From: Litoditis marina | Lineage: Eukaryota; Nematoda; Chromadorea; Rhabditida; Rhabditidae | Assembly: GCA_964036275.1 (NCBI GenBank) | Contig: OZ038433.1 | Coordinates: 52,841,902 to 52,905,901 of the forward strand | Length of the DNA: 64,000 nt | Reading direction: 5' to 3' | Part shown: piece by piece, positions 55,664 to 64,000 of the stretch | Position numbering within the stretch: position 1 is the first letter of the stretch | How the letters are laid out: the number at the start of each line of letters is the position of its first letter | Notes under the pieces: generated by a model | What the model saw: the letters and a program-made list of their open reading frames with translations, nothing else | Told to the model about the DNA's origin: nothing | Database searches by the model: none | Program-made: the position numbers and the translations under genes

Positions 55664-56164
55664 GCAAACACCCGCGCCGCCCGATATACCACGCACTTCT
55701 GCGTATCCTCGATACACAATATTTCGCAGCGCGGTGAAATGTTTCACAACCGCTTTATATTATCAGTTCATTTCACAGGCAATGTTCATTTCGTTCCTCT
55801 CTAAGCTATGTCAATATTTGAAACTTTTGTGCTAAATATTTTACTATATATAACGACCCACTCATTTATTTGATGCACTTATTGTTTAGAAGTGCATTTT
55901 ATTTGTTGCCACGCTTTTTCGCATTTCTTCCTCTTTGCATACTGCATTGGTGCTTACTTTGTGCGGTCGTTATCATTTTCTTGCCGTTTTCAATTCTGAT
56001 TGACAGTTAGTTAGAAGAAAAACTTTTCGCCCCTGGCTGATACTAGTTTTTTGATTATGGTCTTGCTAGCACAGTGATATTTTTGTAACTCTTCTAACTC
56101 TTCTTATTGTTCTTTGGGGTTATAATTCAGTTGCAGTGTATTTGTATAATCTTTTTTACATTGC

Positions 56165-56166
56165 AG
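56165..56166 (+). other. candidate trans-splice acceptor, xrn-1
   Basis: CTTTTTTACATTGCAG ends 19 nt before the xrn-1 start codon at 56186. Strong acceptor, no upstream exon, typical spacing for spliced-leader addition. Confidence 0.55.
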
Positions 56167-56185
56167 GTTTTAATATTGATTGATC

Positions 56186-59100
56186 ATGGGGGTTCCGAAG
56201 TTTTATCGGTGGATTTCCGAACGGTATCCCTGTCTCAGTGAAGTTATCAATGATACTCAGGTATGATTTTTTTTAAAATTCGAACTGCTGATTCAAGAAA
56301 ACTAGGGAGTTTCGAATGGAGACACACTACACTTTTATGAATCACAAATCAGAAATTTGAACCACTCTTCAAAAGTTATGCATTTGTTTGTTCAAGTATG
56401 ATAGATTTCACGATGTAGATGGCCAAGTACTTGTGCTTTCAAAGCAAGCGGTTACGGAGCTTTTTGGAAAGATAATTGGATCTGTTCAAGAGTTCAAGCT
56501 ATCATTATTGTCTGAGTATTCGGTACTTCGTATACTGATAAGTATAAACATTCGTTTATCACCGTTTTCCAGATTCCCGAATTCGACAATTTGTATTTGG
56601 ACATGAATGGTATCATTCACAATTGCTCTCATCCTAATGATGACGATGTCACATTTCGGATTACGGAGGAGCAAATTCTGGTTGACATATTTGCCTATAT
56701 TGAGGTTAGTTTTAATTTCATAACTGAAAATATCATCTGTTTTGTTGGAGTGGTGCCTAGGAGGCAAATTTACGATCTTCTTCCATTCTTTATAACAATT
56801 CTACCCTATTTGTGTGGGGTTATTAACATATTAACAAACAAATTTTGTCCCGACTACCGTGAAGTGTTCAACCTAAATGCTTTGTCTTATTGCTTTTCTC
56901 TAACCTCAAAGTCTTACAGAAACTATTCCGTACCATTCGGCCTCAGAAAGTGTTCTATATGGCGGTGGACGGTGTTGCTCCTCGTGCGAAGATGAATCAG
57001 CAGAGAGCTAGACGTTTCATGTAAGTTCAGTTTGTTTTAAAAAATTCACTATTGACATACTCACATGCAATGTTGTCCAAGTAGCCACAACAAAAAATGG
57101 ACTATGTTTCTGCCTTACATTGGTAAAATTCGCCTATTTTCTATCAAAAATTAGGAATTTGGCCATAGTTCCTCACTAGTGTGTTTATTTACTATATTTT
57201 ACACTTACAATCATGACTGAATAATTCAAGACTGAACAATTTATGGAACGGACTCCTGGTTCCTGCTTTACCCATTTAGGAAAGTTAGGAAATTCAATAC
57301 AGAAAAAGATGAAGCTTTATATACAGAAAATGATGAAGCTTTTAAAATACGCCGCCTCATTTTCTATACAGAAAATGGTGAAGCGTCGTATTTCATAATG
57401 GGAAAAAGGGCTCCATTTTGAATAGTAGTAGGATCGGAGCTCCACGGAGCATACTTCGTTTAAGGGGTATGGAGCATAACGTGATATGCCAGGGACCAGT
57501 TTCAAATTCGCCCAATCTGTAAGTATTAAGTATCAAGCGAGCTGATTTTTTTGAACATTGTTAAACATACTTTTCAATTATAGAAATACCACCAATGATT
57601 TTATATATTTTTACCTTACGTGTTTCTAGGTCGGCACGAACTGCCCAGGAACAACTGGATAAGGCTCGTGCGAAAGGAGAAGAAATTCCGACCGAGAAAA
57701 GATTTGATAGTAATTGCATTACTCCCGGTACGTTCGTTTTATGTACAAGTTTAGGCACTTTTCTTTGAGACGTCGTGTGTGTGTTGAGTTATTTACGTAA
57801 GAAAAACTATGAGAAACAAGAAGTTTTGGAATTGGCGAGCGTCAAAATCAAAATGCCGAAAGCAACCATACTCCGGTAATGTTGTCCCAATAGTCAACAG
57901 AAAGGGACCTCACGCCAAAGTTGGGAAAATATGTCTATTTCGATAGAGTGTCATCAATGTTCACGTATTCAAATGGAAAAACGGTCTTTGTCTTTCTGTA
58001 GAGTAGTCAAACCTTACTGGTCTGTGAAACTATTTGGACTACCGCAAAAGGTGTCTAGTTACTGGTGTTGGTGTACTGTTCCAGCTATCAAAGACCATAC
58101 ACCAGTTACCAGTTAGGTGCGACTATTTGACAAAAGGAGATAGTTTTTGGATGTAAACCCGTGAAAATTAATTATTCTGCTTAAAAAAGAGACTTATATT
58201 CTTGTTTTTGTATGCCAAAGACATGTTTACGGTTTTTTTTGTTGCAGGAACCTATTTCATGACGAAGTTGCACAACGAACTGGCCGCTTGGGTGGAGAGA
58301 AAAATCAACACCGACGCTGCGTGGCAGGGAATCCGTGTGTATCTATCTGGACATGATGTTAGTTCGCTCTTTAGATCGTTTGAATGTTTCTCTCTTTCCT
58401 TATGTATAACTATTGAGTGGAACCTCAGTGCTTGTCTTACATTGAACGATTGAACAGTGATAAATATGTAAAGTTTGCTATCTAAATCTTACCTAGGCTT
58501 AAATTTATCAAAGGATTTTTGGCATATTTGATAAGAAACAAGACGAGTTGAAGTTACTCCGACTCTCGGCACATTGACAAGTTGTCGATGGTATTGAAGA
58601 GGGACAATTGTGTGGTCCAATCCAAAAGCTTCAGCCCTTCAAACTGTAATACATTTTTCAATGACAGTTTAAAGGACCGATGCCACGGGATCGGTCCACA
58701 TAATCGTCCTGCTTTAAGCGCATTTTTTTTTCATTTTCAGTGACTTGTGAACCTTTTTGCAATCATTTATTTTCTCATTACAGTGTCCTGGTGAGGGTGA
58801 GCATAAAATAATGGATTTTATTCGCGCCGAGCGCATTTCCGAGGGTTATGACCCGAATACACGTCATTGTATGTATGGACTGGATGCTGATTTGGTGGGT
58901 TCAATAAGTTTTCGATTTAACTGAAATCTTTCGTGCTTCTGTCTGCTATAGGGTACGAAGACGGAGAAGTTATAACTTTCACGGTTTCATCTACGGCATA
59001 CTTAATATTTTTTGTGATGTCGTCACTATACATTTATCGTAATGCTCTGTTTCACTCATGCATATTCAAAGTGCCGATTACACGTTTTCGATCTCGATAT

Positions 59101-62100
59101 ATTGCAAGAAGGTTATGTGGTTTTGTTTCAGATCATGCTTGGTATCTGCTCTCACGAGCCACATTTTTCGCTTCTCAGAGAAGAGGTGAAATTCAACCGA
59201 CCAATGAAGCAGGGAAATAAGAAGAAGAAGGCGCCACCCAAGTGAGTTCTCAGTTTTATCTCTCGGGTTTTGTATTCTATCCGGCCCACGGCGATACGAG
59301 CGAAATAGTGCTGTGATCCGAACCAATTGCAATGGGATACAGTGTACCGCCACGAAAACTGTGTGGACGGAGCCCAATACAAGTTCAAAAGCGAAAACTA
59401 CTGTAAGCAAGAACGCCGTGTGGGCTGAATGAATTCTAGTCCCTCAAGCTAGTTTTCTCTCATAGGACTTTGGCTCTTGATGGCTAGTTGTATTGTACCA
59501 ATTGTCATAGTGACAACCTGAGGGTTTAATGTTATCGATTCATCCTCCTCTGGTTCAAATTTGTTCTTGGCCATACTCCATACACCAGTAAGGTTCGACT
59601 ATTCGACAGAAAGGAGTCCGTTTTTGGATTCAAACACGTGAACAATTGATGATTTTGTGTCAAAAAGAGAGAAATGATCTCATTCCCGGCGAAAATATCG
59701 GACAACTTTACTGCAGTATGTTTTTGGTCGTTTTGTATGTGCTAGTTGTTCTAGGCCTCGACCCACGGAAATCACCTTCCATCTACTGCATTTGTCTCTG
59801 TTGAGAGAGTACCTGTCCTGGGAGTTTCATGATGTCAAGGTTGGTTGAGAAGTTGAGATTATCTCTCCAATTTTTTTCGTACCAATATTAATTTAAATTT
59901 TAACTACGCTGTGTTTCATAGTTTCATACCTTTACACGTTGCACCTAGATGAAAGTTTCTTTTCTGACTAGGGTACAGAGAATGAGGTGTTTGCGGGTTA
60001 CTTGATAGCAATTGATTGATATGAATTACTTTATCATCATGTTTCAGGATAAGCTGTCCTTTGACTACGACATGGAGCGTATAGTGGACGATTGGGTTAG
60101 TTTGTTTCTTGATTCAGAAACGGAAAAGCAGTTGAATGTTTTATTGTAATAGATATCGTCTAACAATATGCAGTATCTATGTCTTCGCACTATGTTTTGA
60201 AATAGCAGCGTTTCGTAGATCGTTCCGCTTCATATCAAACTACTGTTTTTTTAAATGGAGGCAAAGTGGCAAAGGTGATTGAATCCTCGAGTTTCTCGAG
60301 AAAAATGTAATTTAAGAAATAAACATCCAAAAACTACGTCAAATTCAAACCGGAGACCGTAGCTCAATTTCTCGCTTTCTCTTTAACCAAATCGACGTTG
60401 ATGATTTTTTTTTATTGTGATTAAATGAAGAGGCTCCCCGTATCCCAACCATAGAGGAATACTGTTAACTTTATTCTAACATGTTTCTGAAAATATTAGT
60501 CCGTTAACTTAAACTTTATTAACACAGTAACATTTACATTTAGTTTTTCCAATCACGTCACTATATCAGGTTCTGATGGGATTTCTGGTGGGAAATGATT
60601 TCATCCCGCATCTGCCCCATGTACATATTCACGACGATGCTCTTCCTTTGCTGTACGCAACCTACAAGGAGGTCCTGCCCACCCTCGACGGTATGTCGTG
60701 TTTTATTTGTTTTAACACACTCCATCTCGAACTATGCTCTATGCAACTGTTCTACGACTACGAGGTTGGTTTTAGATTTATATAAGTGAACATTTCCTAT
60801 TTTGCATCCGAATCAGACAAATCTTCTCGATTTTAGCGAAATTTAGTCCGGTTTTGATTTCGTTCTGGCTAATTGGACTGTTGGACAACTTTGCTGTATT
60901 CAATGTATTCTGTATTTACTCACTATTTTTGATCTATGAACTCGTTTATCAAAAATAACCATTCTAGGCTATCTGAATGAGTCTGGAACCTTGAATCTGA
61001 AACGATTTGAAGTGTTTCTGAAGGCGGTGGCTCAGAACGACAAAGCTTCTTTTATGCAGGTATTTACACAACCATTAAGTTTGTATGTGTTACAAAAAGG
61101 GCTTGTTTTTTGAATGAACCAACTCAACTTTAATTTTTATCGAGGTTATCCGAAAAACCGAGCCGCGAGCCATATCTCTTTTTTCGTGGTTTTCATGTCT
61201 GGTAACATAGATTGTGTTGTAGGAGTAGGAGGAATCTCCATTTCTTCAACACTGAATTCACATTCCCAAGTTCCTTTTTGTGAATATATTTATTTCATTC
61301 AATGTTTCAGGTGATGGAGGATTCCGATTTTCTCCGCGCCAAGCGAGGAAATGTGGCTCCCGGACAGTTTGAGGCTCTGATAGAGGTCAGTAGAATCTTA
61401 TACGTATACTGTTTGTGAAACATCAGGTTGGTTTATTAACTTTTGTATGGTATCACATGATTATGTCACTCGTTTCAACCAGCCAATAATTGGTTTATGA
61501 TAATGTTGCCTGATTTCTAACGGGAATCTCGTCAATCGAATTTCTAAAAACATACATTTCTGGAAAAAAAATTATTGATGAAACTTGCAACTTGCTACGC
61601 TCCAGGTCTAAGGTCTTTATGGGAAAGAGGTACACTTCACAAAGTTTGTAATTTGCAGGGTAGTGCCCACGAGGAGGAATTGGTTGCCTTTGAAGACTCG
61701 GACATGTCTGAATCGGAGGCATCTACGCCCTCGGATGATGATGGTAGGTCGTAGAGGGTCGCGAATAGAGTTTAAAGGTGGTCTGACAGGAACCAAATAT
61801 CATATGCAAGTGTGCTACGAAAACTACTTTATTGATGTTTTTCTGAAACATTCAGAGTCACAATTCATCTGCGGAGATTCGAAAACTTGGTTTTTGGAGT
61901 TGGAGCGTATTCGCGTTGAAGCGAATGGATTAGCCGTGGAGCGCAAGACATGATATTTGGTTCCTGTCAGACCATCTTTAGTGTTTAGATTTGAACAAAA
62001 ATTGAAAGTTTGCGACTTTTCCAGTCGAGGTTCAACTAATAATAATAATAGAACTAGTAGTTCTTGTTCCAGCCTAGGAGTTGTAGTTCTGATTGTTCTG

Positions 62101-63935
62101 AACTTCTCTTCCTACTGCTAGCGAATTAGGGTTAGGTAGATTACACATGTTTATATATTTGTAAATATTTAAGGTGGTGTAGTGGTACTTTTCAGAGTTC
62201 TATCGCCTGAGAACCGGGTACCGGGCCAAAAATGTTAACTTAACCATTTATCGATTATTCCAGCTGAGAACAACGGCGAGGTTTCGGATGATGAACTGGA
62301 AGACGAGGATATGGCCGCTTTTGTCTCCAGTGACGAGGAAGGTTAGTTTTTTATACATATATTCACATAACATATCTACATGTTTATTCATTCACGTCGC
62401 TTCGGTACGAGTCGGTAATCATCATACAAGTCACAGTTCTTTGGAGCAACAGCTTCTTCTGAGTTGATCTTGATCTCTTTTTGTATTTGTTACATATCGA
62501 TTGTTGATACTGCACTCTGGTTACGTTCACCACGTATAGCGCAAATACGAAAATATGATGTGTTATACAGCGCAAATACGAAAATATGATGTGCAAAAAT
62601 ACAAACTTTAGTGATGTACAGAAAAATTTAGCACGCGTTCACTTGATTTTAGCCGAGGACGACACGCAGCTGTCTGCAGCGGATGCCATCGCCCAGTTCG
62701 AGTTGGCGAGTGCCGCCGAACTTCTCTCGGGAGCTAGTGAGTATTTTTGTTTCCCATTCACATATAGATACTACTGGACTCTGGCCTATGTCGAGCTCAT
62801 ACTCTAGTCTAGTTCTGAACGTTCAGGGTATAGAGCTGTGTTATTCAATTGATATTTGTCTCTTTCTCTTGCACTGGCTTAGTGCTGTCCAAATAGTGGG
62901 ATTTTTTGGCAGATGGGCTTATTTCCGACCAATATCAGGAGAATCAGCGTGTATTTAACGCAAAATCATGATTTCCGATATTTTAAACGGAACATATCAT
63001 TTTTCATATCTTGTTACGACGCACCCTTAGCACCTATTCATTTTTCAATGCCCATTTGATTGGTATAGATTGTTTTTGATTGAGTTTTGAAATCACACAT
63101 ACATCACAGCTCCTATAATGATGTTTTTGTTCTTTAGATTTCGATCCTGTAGAAGATGAGTTCGCTGAGGCGATTGCACTGGCTGAGTTCAAACAAATGG
63201 ACGACAAAGAGTTTGAGAACAACGTCGAGGTAATTTATGTCTCTCTCTCTCCCTCTCTTTCGCTTTCTTTTTCCCTCTCCCTCGGAGATAAGGTATGTTA
63301 TGGAATACCGCTAAGTATATGCTACTAGTTGCTTCGTACTGTTAGTACTGTAGCTCTTCAAAGTTTTTTTTTCAGAATTGCTGGTCGCGTTCGGTGGGAA
63401 ACTCGTTCAAACGCCATAAGAGAGACTACTATCGCGAGAAAATGAAGTGAGTTTGTCACACCTTTTTAAGCTACATGTTAATGTTACGCACTGTCCCACT
63501 GAGCTCATGCTTTTTTCTTATGTTTAACATTTTGAATTGGTTGAAAATAGTCAGTAGCAGTAGCGCATAAGCTGAAATTTGTTCAGCTAGTTTTTTTCAG
63601 TGCAATAGTATGTTTAAGATGCAATTATATTGTAAGCCCGTCCACATATTGAGCAGAGTAGCATGAATATATACAATGCTCTCTTATTTTTTGATTAACT
63701 GTAAATTTCGTTGTTTATCATGAAAAACATTAAATTTCCCATTCCGTTAACTATAACTCTAGCGATTGATAAACATATACACTTCATTATTCTAATACGT
63801 AGTTTACCTCGTTTTTCCATTTTGTAGGTACGGTAACATAACGAAAGACGAGCTGCGTCGTCAGTCGGAGGGCTACGTGCGGGCCATTCAATGGGTCCTC
63901 CACTACTACTATCACGGATGTGTGTCATGGAACTG
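56186..63935 (+). CDS. xrn-1: XRN1 5'-3' exoribonuclease, N-terminal 558 codons (3' end outside window)
   Basis: Exons: 56186-56260, 56573-56704, 56920-57020, 57630-57727, 58248-58357, 58784-58894, 59132-59241, 59755-59839, 60048-60095, 60570-60690, 60968-61059, 61311-61385, 61659-61743, 62264-62341, 62653-62736, 63138-63229, 63376-63446, 63828-63935. All phases agree. The enzyme degrades decapped mRNA in the cytoplasm. The start [20 protein letters not shown] is invariant in the family. Catalytic acidic residues are all present: D35 (YLDMNG), D86 ([10 protein letters not shown]), E176/E178 (PGEGEH), D206/D208 (LDADL) and the GNDF aspartate near residue 300. The 5'-phosphate pocket (K93, Q97, R100, R101) is intact. 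A lysine-rich insert (about 236-246) and a long acidic Ser/Asp/Glu segment (about 395-500) are expanded relative to human XRN1. The last exon ends at [12 protein letters not shown], before the PAZ/Tudor-like region. XRN1 rather than XRN2, by sequence. Confidence 0.97.
56261..63827 (+). other. xrn-1 introns: content note
   Basis: Introns over 300 bp hold a foldback MITE D (58596-58716, intron 5), a low-copy repeat (62385-62500, intron 14) and a short tandem duplication in intron 14 (CGCAAATACGAAAATATGAT at about 62549-62590). Several introns carry TGTTTCA motifs, three of them as part of the acceptor. Otherwise nothing recognised. Confidence 0.5.
58596..58716. mobile_element. foldback MITE family D copy in xrn-1 intron 5
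   Basis: GACAATTGTGTGGTCCAATC and the inverse GATCGGTCCACATAATCGTC, with inner AAACTGTAATACATTTTTCA arms. Full length, about 120 bp. Confidence 0.9.
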
Positions 63936-64000
63936 GTAGGTATAGAGGTCATACACCAGTAAGGACTTTTTTAGATTATAAAAGCTCACCTTATTTGAAT

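Overview
The window reads as nuclear DNA of a nematode, most likely a rhabditid or diplogastrid. The reasons are many short exons (about 50-130 bp) joined by introns with TTTTCAG-type acceptors, acceptor-like sites a few bases upstream of several start codons (candidate spliced-leader sites), a forkhead gene that matches LIN-31, and a secreted C-type lectin family. No gene is intronless, so every model below was built by hand: splice sites were chosen so that exon phase is kept through the whole protein. AT content is roughly 62% and transposon debris is dense.

Layout. 1-7.3 kb: a tail-to-head pair of C-type lectin genes. The first is only its last exon (202-315). The second is complete (1922-7272) and carries 28 tandem copies of a 16-residue Tyr/Asp-rich repeat before its EPN/WND lectin domain. 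7.3-11.3 kb: intergenic repeats and a relic of a third lectin copy. 11.3-21.8 kb (+): SLC7 cationic amino acid transporter, 17 exons, 585 aa. 22.6-29.5 kb (-): six-exon gene for a 205-aa protein I do not recognise. 29.5-34.6 kb: divergent intergenic region with a four-fold CACGTG array, a 200-bp inverted repeat and CRE-like triplicates. 34.6-40.5 kb (+): nine-exon gene for a 286-aa secreted cysteine-rich protein. 41.7-47.6 kb (-): lin-31 (FOXB-type forkhead), five exons, 201 aa. 47.6-53.6 kb: lin-31 upstream region, a duplicated block and a 136-bp tandem repeat. 53.6-54.0 kb (+): small two-exon gene. 55.1-55.7 kb: long GA tract. 56.2 kb to the window end (+): xrn-1, first 18 exons (558 codons), continuing past the edge.

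The genes do not form one pathway; the window looks like an ordinary mix of housekeeping genes (xrn-1, transporter), a developmental regulator (lin-31) and rapidly evolving secreted proteins.

The most striking unexplained signal is the 7-mer TGTTTCA, found about 65 times on the two strands, against about 13 expected from base composition. It is mostly ATGTTTCA, sits in introns and intergenic DNA on both strands, and occurs seven times inside one 136-bp tandem repeat. It matches the core of the nematode piRNA (21U-RNA) promoter, the Ruby motif, and suggests a dispersed piRNA gene cluster embedded in active genes. A second pattern is that several MITE families lie within about 0-45 bp downstream of 5' splice sites. 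Coordinates were counted by eye and may be off by a base in places.
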